Source: Nevskia sp. (GTDB taxonomy: Bacteria; Pseudomonadota; Gammaproteobacteria; Nevskiales; Nevskiaceae). Taken from it: 64,000 nucleotides of DNA. Positions within the stretch are counted from its first letter, which is position 1, and every line of letters starts with the position of its first letter. Under the pieces are notes generated by a model. That model saw nothing but the letters and a program-made list of their open reading frames with translations, had not been told where the DNA came from and did not search any database. The stretch covers positions 1,500,931 through 1,564,930 of the forward strand of contig JAKFUK010000001.1 of the NCBI GenBank assembly GCA_021732745.1. The letters run 5' to 3'. This document shows positions 19,280-29,697 of the stretch, in pieces. A program made the position numbers and the translations under genes.

Positions 19280-20085
19280 CAGCCGGCCTTGAGCCGTTCG
19301 CGCCAGCCGTAGGCCGGATCGCCGATCACCACGAAACCCGGATTGAGCAGCGATTCCTTGGTGTTGTAGCGCAGCGGCTGCCAGTCCGGCAGGCGCAGCA
19401 CGGTGGCACCGGCGACTTCGGCCAGACACTGGGCGGCAGCGGTATCCCACTCGCTGGTCGGGCCGGTGCGCGGATAGAAGTCGGCCAGACCTTCGGCGAC
19501 CATGCAGAACTTGAGCGAAGAACCACGGCTGACCTGCTCGTGTTCCGGCGCGTGCGCGAGAAACTCGTCGAGCGCGGCATCGCGATGCGATTTGGTGACC
19601 ACTAGCGACGGCTTGACCGGTGTCGCGCGCGTGCGGATTTCGCGGCGCTCGCCGTCGCGAATCACGAAGGCACCGACCTCGCGGGCGGCGATGTAGCTGG
19701 TGCCGGTGACCGGCACGTGGACGACACCGAGCACCGATTCATGCTGGTCGATCAAGGCGATGTTGACGGTGAAATCGCCGTTGCGCTTGATGAATTCCTT
19801 GGTGCCGTCGAGCGGGTCGATCAGCCAGTAAGTCGGCCAGGCGCTACGCACTTCAAACGAGATATCGGCGTCTTCTTCGCTGAGGCAGGGAATGTCCGGG
19901 GTCAGTGCGGCCAGCCCGGCGATGATCGTCCGGTGGGCTCTGAGATCGGCCTGGGTCAGCGGCGAGGCATCGTCCTTGGTGGTGACCGCGAAGTCGGACT
20001 GGTAGACGTCAAGAATTTCCCGGCCCGCCGCGACGGCGATGGCGAGGACGGGTTCGAGCAGGTCAGCGAGCGCGTATGGGGTCAT
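19279..20085 (-). CDS. cysQ: 3'(2'),5'-bisphosphate nucleotidase CysQ
   Basis: Mg2+-dependent, Li+-sensitive phosphatase of the inositol-monophosphatase fold that removes PAP formed during sulfate assimilation. Motifs: LSEEDAD, WLIDPLDGTKEFIKRNGDF and, near the C-terminus, SEWDTAAAQCLAE, which supply the metal ligands. Start ATG 20085 (MTPYALADLLEPVL) gives 268 residues. The longer frame would overlap the divergent phosphatase gene at 20123, only 37 bases away. Confidence 0.93.
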   Translation of the reverse strand: MTPYALADLLEPVLAIAVAAGREILDVYQSDFAVTTKDDASPLTQADLRAHRTIIAGLAALTPDIPCLSEEDADISFEVRSAWPTYWLIDPLDGTKEFIKRNGDFTVNIALIDQHESVLGVVHVPVTGTSYIAAREVGAFVIRDGERREIRTRATPVKPSLVVTKSHRDAALDEFLAHAPEHEQVSRGSSLKFCMVAEGLADFYPRTGPTSEWDTAAAQCLAEVAGATVLRLPDWQPLRYNTKESLLNPGFVVIGDPAYGWRERLKAG

Positions 20086-20122
20086 GTCGGAGCGGGTGAT
20101 GAGCGTCGGTATGATACCGGCC

Positions 20123-20803
20123 ATGACCCAAATGCCTGCGGCTTCCGCGATTATCGACTGGTCGCAGATCGACCACGTCCTGCTCGACATGGACGGCACC
20201 GTCCTCGATCTGGCGTTCGACAATCACTTCTGGATGGAGCTGATGCCGCAGCGCTATGCCGAGCGCCACAGCCTCGCGTTCGATGAAGCGATGGCCACGC
20301 TGTCCCGCGAGTTCCACGCAACTCAGGGCACGCTGAACTGGTACTGCCTCGACTACTGGAGCCGCTGGAGCGGGCTCGATGTCGCCGCGATGAAGATCGA
20401 AATGCAGCACCGGATTGCCGTGCTGCCGGGCAGTGAGGATTTTCTCACCGCCGTGCGCGCCAGCGGCCGACCGCTATGGTTGGTGACCAATGCCCATCCG
20501 GGCAGTTGGCGGGTGAAGCTCGAACGCACCGGCATCGGCCGGCATTTCGACCGGGTGATTTCCTCGCACGACTTCGGCATGCCCAAGGAAGATCCGCGCT
20601 TCTGGCCGGCGCTGCGCGCGCAGCATCCGTTTGATCCAGCGCGAGCGCTGTTTGCCGACGACAGCCTGGCCGTGCTGCGGACCGCGAAGGCGCACGGCAT
20701 TCGCGAAGTGGTCGCCATCCGGCATCCGGATTCGACCGCTCAGCCCCGGGTGATCGACGAGTTCACGGCCGTCGATCGCCTGCCCCATTTGCTGCCGATC
20801 TAG
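20123..20803 (+). CDS. HAD-family GMP/IMP nucleotidase (YrfG-like)
   Basis: 226-residue HAD phosphatase. The catalytic motif LLDMDGTVLDL is near residue 20, with LVTNAHP as motif II and FADDSLAVL as motif IV. The N-terminal WSQIDHVLLDMDGT and the helical cap (ATLSREFHATQGTLNWYC) match the YrfG group of purine nucleotidases. It is convergent with rhlB and the two genes share a CTAG: this gene's TAG is 20801-20803 and rhlB's is 20802-20800 on the other strand. Confidence 0.87.
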   Translation: MTQMPAASAIIDWSQIDHVLLDMDGTVLDLAFDNHFWMELMPQRYAERHSLAFDEAMATLSREFHATQGTLNWYCLDYWSRWSGLDVAAMKIEMQHRIAVLPGSEDFLTAVRASGRPLWLVTNAHPGSWRVKLERTGIGRHFDRVISSHDFGMPKEDPRFWPALRAQHPFDPARALFADDSLAVLRTAKAHGIREVVAIRHPDSTAQPRVIDEFTAVDRLPHLLPI

Positions 20804-22134
20804 ACCCGGTTCGGCCGGGTGGAGCGCGGACGGCCGCCGCCGGGACGACCACCGCCCGGACGTCCGCCACCATCGCGACGCGGCGGGGCACCGCTGCGAT
20901 CGCGGTGCACGTGCTTGGGCTTGATGTAGTCCTGCGGCATCAGATCATCGGGGTTCAGCGACTGCGGAATGCGCATGCCGATGGCCTTTTCGATGATCGG
21001 CAGCGAATACACCCAGGTTTCGCAGCACAGCGAGATCGCGTCGCCCGAAGCACCGGCGCGCGCCGTGCGGCCGATGCGGTGCACGTAGTCCTCGCCATCC
21101 TGCGGCAGGTCGTAATTGATGACGTGCGACACCTCGGGAATGTGCAGGCCGCGCGCCGCGACATCGGTCGCCACCAGCACCGGCAGTTCGCCGAGCTTGA
21201 ATTCGCCAAGCAGGCGCTCGCGCTTGTTCTGCGGCACGTCACCGGACAGCACACCGGCGTTGAAGCCGTTGGCCTTGAGCGCGGCTTCGACATCCTCCGC
21301 GCCGCGCTTGGTGTTGACGAAGACCAGGGTGCGGACCGGCGCGTGATGGCGCATCAGGCCCACCAGCATCGGCAGCTTGTCTTCGTTGGCGACGTGGATC
21401 AGCGACTGGCGCACGCGCTCGGCAGTGACCTGCTCGGGCTGGATCTCGATCCGCGTCGGGCTGTTCATGTGCTCGTAGGCGAGCTCCAGCACCCGGTGCG
21501 ACAGCGTGGCCGAGAACAAGTAGTTGATCCGCTGGCCGGGACGCGGCATGCGCCGCATCAGAAAGCGGATGTCGGCGATGAAGCCGAGATCGAACATCCG
21601 GTCGGCCTCGTCGAGCACCAGCACTTCGATGCCGTTGAGCTTGTAGAGACCCTGCTTGAAGAAGTCGATCATCCGGCCCGGTGTGCCGATCAGGATGTCG
21701 ATGCCGTCGGCGATCGCGGTCTTCTGGGTGTCGTAGCCGGTGCCGCCGTAGACGGCAGTCATCTTGAGTCCCGTATGGGCCCCGAGCTGCACGGCATCGT
21801 TGTAGATCTGCAGCGCCAGTTCGCGGGTCGGCGCGAGGATATAGGCGCGCGGCTGACCTTCCTCGCCGACTCTGGGCTGGGTCAGCAGGTGATGCATGGT
21901 GGCCAGCAGGAAGGCGGCGGTCTTGCCGGTGCCGGTCTGCGCCTGACCCGCCAAATCCTTGCCGGCCAGCGCCAGGGGCAGGGTTTCGGCCTGGATTGGC
22001 GTGCAGTGGGTGTAGCCCATCGCGGCCAGACTGGACTTCAGCGTTTCGTGCAGCGGCAGGCTGTCGAACGAAGTGGTGCTCAGGTGCTTTAGACGCGCAG
22101 CGTCAGTGCTCTCGACGTCGGACAAGGCTTGCAT
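20800..22134 (-). CDS. rhlB: ATP-dependent RNA helicase RhlB
   Basis: DEAD-box helicase, in gammaproteobacteria a component of the RNA degradosome with RNase E. Motifs in order: Q motif CTPIQ, Walker [23 protein letters not shown] (DEAD box), SAT, and [13 protein letters not shown] plus [10 protein letters not shown] in domain 2. The tail is Arg/Gly/Pro-rich with [15 protein letters not shown] repeats, likely RNA binding. 444 residues; the N-terminus is about 20 residues longer than in E. coli. It is divergent from trxA-rho, as commonly seen in this class. Confidence 0.94.
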   Translation of the reverse strand: MQALSDVESTDAARLKHLSTTSFDSLPLHETLKSSLAAMGYTHCTPIQAETLPLALAGKDLAGQAQTGTGKTAAFLLATMHHLLTQPRVGEEGQPRAYILAPTRELALQIYNDAVQLGAHTGLKMTAVYGGTGYDTQKTAIADGIDILIGTPGRMIDFFKQGLYKLNGIEVLVLDEADRMFDLGFIADIRFLMRRMPRPGQRINYLFSATLSHRVLELAYEHMNSPTRIEIQPEQVTAERVRQSLIHVANEDKLPMLVGLMRHHAPVRTLVFVNTKRGAEDVEAALKANGFNAGVLSGDVPQNKRERLLGEFKLGELPVLVATDVAARGLHIPEVSHVINYDLPQDGEDYVHRIGRTARAGASGDAISLCCETWVYSLPIIEKAIGMRIPQSLNPDDLMPQDYIKPKHVHRDRSGAPPRRDGGGRPGGGRPGGGRPRSTRPNRV

Positions 22135-22380
22135 TTGATCGGAACTTGGATTGAAATACGGCTAATCACAACGACTGAAGCGCACCGCAGCGTCGCGCCG
22201 TCACAGTCGAAATCGCGAAAAATCTTCCGGCTATTAAAGCAGATCGTTCGGGCATGCGCATTGAACGCGCGCGGCCCGGCACCATTGACTTGCGGGTGGT
22301 TATCACCTGCACCGGCAATCCCGGATTCCGTCATTTCCCAACGTCCGCAGGCGCACTGCGGTCTTCATCGGAGTTTGTAC

Positions 22381-22716
22381 ATGAGCGAAAACATTTCGGC
22401 CGTCAGCGACGCCAGCTTCGACGCCGACGTGCTGCAGAGCGACGTGCCGGTGCTCGTCGATTTCTGGGCCGAATGGTGCGGGCCGTGCAAGATGATCGCC
22501 CCGGTGCTGGAGCAGCTTGCCGTCGAAACCCAGGGCAAGCTCAAGATCGTCAAGCTCAATGTCGATGAAAACCCGGGCACGCCGCCGAAGTTCGCGATTC
22601 GCGGCATCCCCACCCTGATCCTGTTCAAGAACGGCAAGCCGGCGGCAACGCAGGTCGGCGCCGTGCACAAGGCCGCGCTCGCGGCGTTCGTGCAGCCGCA
22701 TCTCGCCACCGCCTGA
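22381..22716 (+). CDS. trxA: thioredoxin
   Basis: 111-residue cytoplasmic thioredoxin with active site WCGPCK and the conserved cis-Pro in [11 protein letters not shown] 22381 has GGAG upstream. The 246-bp rhlB-trxA gap should hold both divergent promoters, but I could not choose a clear pair of elements. rho follows 16 bases later. Confidence 0.96.
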   Translation: MSENISAVSDASFDADVLQSDVPVLVDFWAEWCGPCKMIAPVLEQLAVETQGKLKIVKLNVDENPGTPPKFAIRGIPTLILFKNGKPAATQVGAVHKAALAAFVQPHLATA

Positions 22717-22732
22717 AAATCCTTCGCTCCAC

Positions 22733-24592
<1,860 letters not shown>

Positions 24593-24608
24593 TCAGCACC
24601 CGGATGTG

Positions 24609-24639
24609 AAAAAGCCGCTGCCCAGCCAGCGGCTTTTTT
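24609..24639 (+). terminator. Rho-independent terminator after rho
   Basis: Stem AAAAAGCCGCTG/CAGCGGCTTTTTT with a short loop, directly followed by a T-rich run. Confidence 0.88.
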
Positions 24640-24661
24640 GTGCCTCGAAACAGCCTCCGGC

Positions 24662-25414
24662 TCAGCGTTTCCAGCCGCGCGCGATCAGCGCGGCTTCGGC
24701 GTCCGGGTCCAGACGTTGGCCGTCGGTCGCCGCCGCGCCGCCCGAGGCCGGCCGATATTGATCCACCGGCGCATCCGGCCTGACCGCCGCCACGTCCTCA
24801 CCCACCCAGCCGCCTTCGCTTCGGCAGGCCCGGCCGCGCGTGCTGGCTGGCGTCTGGCCGGCGGCCAGGGTCGTGGTCTCGTAATCGCGGCAGTAGCGGC
24901 CGTCGCCGGCGAGCACGGTTGATAGCGGCATCACTTCGCGCGGCACGGCCGCTTCATCGGCCAGCGGCACGCCGCTGGCACGCGTTTCCAAGGCCGCGAC
25001 GACCAGCGCATCCAGTGCGGCCGAGGTCTGGACCACCGGCGGCCGATGCAGCACCGACACGAGCACCGCCAGCAGCAGCGACGCCGCCAGCGCCATCGGC
25101 AAGGCCCGTGTTCGCCGCTGCGGCTTTGCGATCGGGCTTGGTGCAGGGCTCGGCGTCACGTTCCCCGCCGCCAGCGCATCGCGATCGAACAAGGCCAGCA
25201 GACGATCCGGCACTGGCTCGGCCAGCACCGGCTCGAATGCGGCGCGGAGCGCTGCACGCGATTGCCGGAACATCTCGATCTTGCGCGCCAGCGCGGAATC
25301 GGCGGCTGCGGCAATCCGGATCGCATTGGCCTGCGGCAGCGGCAGCGCGTTGTCGGCGTAGGCCATCAGATCCTCGTCGCTGAACGCCGGGCCGCCGGAA
25401 AGTTTGTCGATCAT
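24662..25414 (-). CDS. anti-sigma factor, single-pass membrane protein
   Basis: 250-residue protein overlapping its upstream sigma gene by four bases (ATGA). The N-terminus (FSDEDLMAYADNALP) resembles the start of membrane-bound anti-sigma factors. A single transmembrane helix is predicted at about residues 105-125 (MALAASLLLAVLVSVL), with a periplasmic C-terminal part containing two Cys (GRYCRDYE and RACRSEGG). There is no HxxxCxxC zinc motif, so it is not a ZAS-type anti-sigma. Function is inferred mainly from coupling to the ECF sigma gene. Confidence 0.72.
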   Translation of the reverse strand: MIDKLSGGPAFSDEDLMAYADNALPLPQANAIRIAAAADSALARKIEMFRQSRAALRAAFEPVLAEPVPDRLLALFDRDALAAGNVTPSPAPSPIAKPQRRTRALPMALAASLLLAVLVSVLHRPPVVQTSAALDALVVAALETRASGVPLADEAAVPREVMPLSTVLAGDGRYCRDYETTTLAAGQTPASTRGRACRSEGGWVGEDVAAVRPDAPVDQYRPASGGAAATDGQRLDPDAEAALIARGWKR

Positions 25415-25923
25415 GTCATCACTCCTGTCGGGCGCTCGGCCAGACGTTTCATCAGCTCCACCCGTGCCCGCGAAAGGCGACTCATCACCGTGCCGATCGG
25501 CACGTCCAGCACCTGCGCGGCATCCTGATACGACAGCCCGTCGATGGTCACCAACGCCAGCACGGCGCGCATCGCGTCGGGCAGGGTCCGCATCACCGCC
25601 AGCACCCGATCCAGCGTCATCTGCGCTTCGATCACCCGATTCCAGTCCGTTTCTTCCGGCAATTGCTCCAGTTGTTCCGGATCGTCGATCACCGCGCGCA
25701 ACTTCCGCGACCGCTGCTGGTCGATCCAGAGGTTCTGCATGATGCGGAACATCCAGCTATCCAGCCGCGTGCCAATCTGCCACTGCTCGCGGGACCGCAA
25801 GGCCTTTTCGACTGCTGCCTGCACCAGATCGTCGGCTTCCGAGCTGTCGCGGCAAGTGGCGAGGCCGAAGCGTCGCAAGCGCGGCAGCAAGGCGATCAAC
25901 TCGATCTGGAAAGGGTCGGTCAT
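25411..25923 (-). CDS. ECF-family RNA polymerase sigma factor
   Basis: 170-residue sigma factor with only regions 2 and 4. Region 2 is DSSEADDLVQAAVEKALR...WMFRIMQNLWIDQQRS, and region 4 is LPDAMRAVLALVTIDGLSYQDAAQVLDVPIGTVMSRLSRAR, with a typical helix-turn-helix. It is divergent from the subtilisin-like protease gene (start 26013), and the 89-bp gap probably carries the promoters it controls. I could not define the -35/-10 motif from a single site. Confidence 0.92.
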   Translation of the reverse strand: MTDPFQIELIALLPRLRRFGLATCRDSSEADDLVQAAVEKALRSREQWQIGTRLDSWMFRIMQNLWIDQQRSRKLRAVIDDPEQLEQLPEETDWNRVIEAQMTLDRVLAVMRTLPDAMRAVLALVTIDGLSYQDAAQVLDVPIGTVMSRLSRARVELMKRLAERPTGVMT

Positions 25924-26012
25924 AGGCTGTCGGAGGGATAACGGGCAATGCAGGAATTTATTCCAGACCGATGCGTTCTCGATTCAATCCAAGCGTTCGC
26001 CACATCGAATTC

Positions 26013-27383
26013 ATGAACAAGATCACGTTGCGGGCATTTTTCCTGGTTCTGGCCTGGTGTCTGGCCGGCCTGCTGCCGCCCGCGTCGCCGACTGCGGCCC
26101 CCGGGGTTGCCGCCTTGCAGCAGCTGCTGTCGCCGTACGGCAGCGCCTGGGCCCAGGACGACGACGATGATGACGACGACGACGATGATGACGATGACGA
26201 TGACGATGACGATGATGACGATGACGATGATGATGACGACGATGACGGCGGTGGCGATAGCGGCAGCGACGGCGAAGCCGATGGTCCTGGCGCCTGGTCG
26301 GACGACGGTGGCCGCGAATTCGAGGCCGATGAAGTGGTCGGCATCAATCTGTCGTCGAAAGCGGTCGACCGCGCACGCGCGCTCGGCTACCGCTTGCTTG
26401 ACGACCGCCAGCTCCGCGCCCTGCGCCTGAAGCTGACCCGCCTCGGCATCCCCGATCACCTCAACCCTGCCGAAGCGCTGAAACGGCTGCGCAGCAACGA
26501 TCCCGGCAGCCGTTTCGACTTGAACCCGCGCTACGAAGTGGCGGCCGCCGCAGCGCCCGGTCCCTGCATCGGCACCCGCTGCTACGGCGCCGAACTGAGC
26601 GGCCTCGGCGCGGGCCGCTGCGGCCAGCGGCTGCGTATCGGCATGCTCGACACCGCCATCGACCGCCGCCACCCGGCGCTGAAGCGCGCAGCGATCGAAA
26701 CCCGGCGCTTCGACCGGCGCGGCGCCCGCTCGGCCGAGACTGCCCACGGCACCGCTGTTGCCGCACTTCTGGTCGGCGCGGCCGACAGCGCCTTCCCCGG
26801 CCTGCTGCCGAAAGCGCAATTGTTCGCCGCCGATGTCTTCGATCTGCACGACGGCCGCCCGCGCACCGACGCCGTGGCCCTCGCCCGCGGGCTGGACTGG
26901 GTGCTCGCCCGGCAGCCGCAGGTGATCAACCTGAGCATCGCCGGCCCCGATGGCGAGGTGCTGCGCGAAGCCGTGCAGCGGGTTCACGCAGCCGGTGTGC
27001 CGATCGTGGCGGCGGCAGGCAACGCCGGTCCGGATGCGCTGCCGCTGTATCCGGCCGCCTATCCGGAGGCGCTGGCGGTCACTGCAGTCGACCGTTTCCT
27101 GCGCATCTACGAACAGGCCAGCCGCGGCGATCACGTCGCGCTGGCAGCGCCGGGCGTCGGCATCTGGGCACCGGGGCCGGATGGCAGCGGCCTGTTTCAG
27201 GACGGCACCTCGTTCGCGGCACCGTATGTGTCGGCGGTCGTCGCGCTGCGCCGTTCGGAGCTGCCGCGTCAGTCGCTCGACCTGCTGTTCGACACGCTGA
27301 AGCTCGATGCCCGCGATCTCGGCCCGCCGGGTCAGGACCCGATCTACGGCGCCGGCCTGCTGCCCGCCGACGAATGCCGCTGA
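26013..27383 (+). CDS. secreted subtilisin-like serine protease (S8) with a poly-aspartate segment
   Basis: 456-residue exported S8 peptidase. A signal peptide (basic MNKITLR, then hydrophobic FFLVLAWCLAGLL) probably ends at SAWA. Thirty consecutive Asp residues follow (49-78), then a Gly/Asp-rich stretch and a prodomain-like helical region. The protease domain has Asp213 (GMLDTAID), His245 (AHGTAVAAL), oxyanion Asn337 (AAAGNAGPD) and Ser400 (GTSFAAPYVSA), so it should be active. The ATG at 26013 is chosen over 25971 because it begins the signal peptide. It is divergent from the ECF sigma gene and overlaps the next gene by ten bases. Confidence 0.9.
   Translation: MNKITLRAFFLVLAWCLAGLLPPASPTAAPGVAALQQLLSPYGSAWAQDDDDDDDDDDDDDDDDDDDDDDDDDDDDDDGGGDSGSDGEADGPGAWSDDGGREFEADEVVGINLSSKAVDRARALGYRLLDDRQLRALRLKLTRLGIPDHLNPAEALKRLRSNDPGSRFDLNPRYEVAAAAAPGPCIGTRCYGAELSGLGAGRCGQRLRIGMLDTAIDRRHPALKRAAIETRRFDRRGARSAETAHGTAVAALLVGAADSAFPGLLPKAQLFAADVFDLHDGRPRTDAVALARGLDWVLARQPQVINLSIAGPDGEVLREAVQRVHAAGVPIVAAAGNAGPDALPLYPAAYPEALAVTAVDRFLRIYEQASRGDHVALAAPGVGIWAPGPDGSGLFQDGTSFAAPYVSAVVALRRSELPRQSLDLLFDTLKLDARDLGPPGQDPIYGAGLLPADECR
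26157..26246 (+). repeat. 90-bp GAY repeat encoding thirty aspartates
   Basis: Thirty uninterrupted GAC/GAT codons mixed without strict order. The mix of codons suggests selection for the amino acid rather than a young pure trinucleotide expansion, although the locus remains prone to slippage. Confidence 0.97.
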
Positions 27384-28564
27384 GGCCGCGCGCGATGCTG
27401 CTGGCCGGCGCGCTGCTGGCCGGCAGCAGCGCCGGAGCCGGCGCTGCCGATTGCGACACTTCGGCAACGGCAGCGGCGCAATCGCTGGCGACGCGCATCG
27501 ACGCCGACGGCCGTTTCGTCTACCGGATCAGCGCCGCCGGCCGCGTGCATCCGGGCTACAACATCGTCCGTCATGCCGGCAGCCTGTGGGCGCTGGCCGC
27601 GTATCGGCAAACCTATCCGGACGCGGGAACGATCGACGCCGCCAGCGAGCGCGCCTCGGCGTTCCTGGCCCGCTGCTGCCTGCGCGCGCCGCGCGACGCC
27701 GCCGATCAGCGCGCCCTGTGGTCGGTACCGGAAGGCGAACCGCTGGAAGCCAAGCTCGGCGCGGCCGGTCTGGCGCTCGCGGCCTGGTCGGATCGGCGGC
27801 GCGCCGGGCAGGCAGCACCGGCGTTGGAGGAGCTGCGCGGGCTGGCGCGCTTCATCGTCCGCCTGCAACGCGCCGACGGCCATTTCGACTCGAAATTCGC
27901 TTACGACCGGCCCGACGACAGCGGCTGGACCTCGCTCTATTACCCCGGCGAAGCCGCGCTGGGCTTGCTCAGTCTGGCCCGGATCGACCCCGATCCAGCC
28001 TGGTCGCGGGCGGCCGAGCGGGCGCTGACCGCGCTGGCGACAGCGCGCAGCGCCGGCCAGCAATGGCCGGCCGATCACTGGGCGCTGATCGCCACCGCCG
28101 TGCTGCTGCACGACCAACCGCTGCGCGATGCCGCGCTGCTGCGCGAGCAGGTGCGTCAGGTGGCCGTCACCATCCTGGCCACACAACGCCCTGACGGGGC
28201 TTTCGACGCCGGCCTGCGCACCGCACCGGCGGCCACGCGGATCGAAGCGCTGATCGCGGCCGATCAGGTGCTGGGTGCTGACGATCCGCTGCTGCGCCCG
28301 CGCCTGCGACAAGCCATCGCCCGGGGTGCGGCTTTCCTGCGTCGGGCGCAGCGGGTTGAGGGGCCGCAGGCCGGCAGCGTCACCCGCGCCGCGCCGGGCT
28401 CGACCGCGCCGCGCGCGGGCGAGCTGCGTATCGACGATACCCAGCACGCCCTGTCGGTCTGGCTCGCGGCAGACCCGCTTCAGAACGAGAGCTGCACGCG
28501 GGTCAGGAACACGTCGGCCTCGTCCTTCGCGGCGGCAAAGCGCTCGCGGGTGACGTGGAGGTAG
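27374..28564 (+). CDS. secreted alpha/alpha-toroid-like protein of unknown function
   Basis: 396 residues with a signal peptide (MLLAGALLAGSSAGAGA, cleavage before ADCD) and repeated helical segments characteristic of squalene-cyclase/prenyltransferase-like toroids. Examples are GYNIVRHAGSLWALAAY, LARFIVRLQRADGHFDSKF, SLYYPGEAALGLLSLARI, PADHWALIATAVLL and ATRIEALIAAD. The repeated RxADGxF elements are typical of that fold. No catalytic motif was recognised. It overlaps the protease gene by ten bases (ATG 27374; 27395 is an alternative). The last 28 codons lie over the 3' end of the convergent porin gene. Confidence 0.65.
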   Translation: MPLRPRAMLLAGALLAGSSAGAGAADCDTSATAAAQSLATRIDADGRFVYRISAAGRVHPGYNIVRHAGSLWALAAYRQTYPDAGTIDAASERASAFLARCCLRAPRDAADQRALWSVPEGEPLEAKLGAAGLALAAWSDRRRAGQAAPALEELRGLARFIVRLQRADGHFDSKFAYDRPDDSGWTSLYYPGEAALGLLSLARIDPDPAWSRAAERALTALATARSAGQQWPADHWALIATAVLLHDQPLRDAALLREQVRQVAVTILATQRPDGAFDAGLRTAPAATRIEALIAADQVLGADDPLLRPRLRQAIARGAAFLRRAQRVEGPQAGSVTRAAPGSTAPRAGELRIDDTQHALSVWLAADPLQNESCTRVRNTSASSFAAAKRSRVTWR

Positions 28565-29670
28565 TTCAGGGACAGGCGCACATGCTCGTGCGGATACCAG
28601 TTCAACGCCGCACCGTAGACGCTGCCCTTGTCGCCCTCGCCTTCGGTCAGCGAGGTGCTCGAATAGCGCAGGCCGACTTCCAGTGCCCCGAATCCGTTGC
28701 GACCCTTGCCGAACACCGGCCGACGCGGGTCGATGCCGCCGAAGTTGCCGTTGCGCGTGGAGTAGTCGCGACGCTCGCCGGTGAGCGCCCAGGAGCCCTC
28801 GATGTAGTAGCCGTCGCCACCAACCCCATCCTCGCCGTTGGCGACGATGTACTCGGCCTGCACCAGCAGCGGACCGCGCTGCACGGCGACTTCGCCGTTG
28901 TAGAGACTGTAACTTTGCGCCGTCGCCACTCTCGGGCCGCGTGGCGTCAGGCCGCCGACCAGCACGGTTTCCGGCGAACCCTGGATGCGCAGGCCGCGTG
29001 GATCGTCGGACTTGCGCAAGGAACCGCTGACGCCCAGATGCAGCAGCGTGTAATCGCCGCGCAGCGGATTCAAGGTGAAACGGCCGGTGACCGAATCTTC
29101 CGGACGATCGCCGTTGACGAAATCGCCGCCCGATTTCGAGAACGCGCCCACCGTCACGCCGAAACGCTTGCCGCGATAGTTCAGCGCGCCGCCTAAGCCG
29201 TAATCGGGGCCGAACTGCGTGGGGCTGGGGCGTTCCACGAACACCGTCGACCGCGAACTGCCGTACGAAGCCAGTCCGAACGGTTCCTGGAACCGGCCCA
29301 GCTCGATGCGCACCGGGAAACCGGTGTATTCGACGCTGGCGTCGCGCAGGATCACTTCGCCATTGTTCTGGTTGTTGGCGGTTTCGTTGTTGTTGTCGAT
29401 GTCGACACTGATCCGCGCGCGCCAGTCGCGACCGTAGCGGGCCCGCACGCCGACGCGGGCGCGGCGCAGTTCGCCGCCGTCCTGATCTTCGGCCGGCACG
29501 TTGGCATCGAGCAGGAAATCCTGCTGGATGCGGCCGTTCAGGCTCAGGGAAAGATCGCCGATGTCGAATTCGTGGGGAATCAGATCCGCCGCCTGCGCCG
29601 CGCCGGCCGACAGCAGCACAGCCGCTGCGAGCGGTTTCAGGAGCCGCGATTTTTTGTTGCGTGCATGCAT
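28480..29670 (-). CDS. OprO/OprP-type porin
   Basis: 396-residue outer-membrane beta-barrel of the phosphate-selective porin O/P family. It has a signal peptide (LLKPLAAAVLLSAGAAQA, cleaved before ADLIP), then LNGRIQQDFLLDANV, ELRRARVGVRARYG and IELGRFQEPFGLASYGSSR typical of this family, and a terminal Phe (TRVQLSF) as required for BAM assembly. GAGGT precedes the ATG. It lies 27 bases after the orphan ABC membrane gene on the same strand, so it is probably the last gene of that operon. The substrate cannot be deduced. Confidence 0.87.
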   Translation of the reverse strand: MHARNKKSRLLKPLAAAVLLSAGAAQAADLIPHEFDIGDLSLSLNGRIQQDFLLDANVPAEDQDGGELRRARVGVRARYGRDWRARISVDIDNNNETANNQNNGEVILRDASVEYTGFPVRIELGRFQEPFGLASYGSSRSTVFVERPSPTQFGPDYGLGGALNYRGKRFGVTVGAFSKSGGDFVNGDRPEDSVTGRFTLNPLRGDYTLLHLGVSGSLRKSDDPRGLRIQGSPETVLVGGLTPRGPRVATAQSYSLYNGEVAVQRGPLLVQAEYIVANGEDGVGGDGYYIEGSWALTGERRDYSTRNGNFGGIDPRRPVFGKGRNGFGALEVGLRYSSTSLTEGEGDKGSVYGAALNWYPHEHVRLSLNYLHVTRERFAAAKDEADVFLTRVQLSF

Positions 29671-29697
29671 GACCAGACCTCTTTCAATGGGGTGTTT

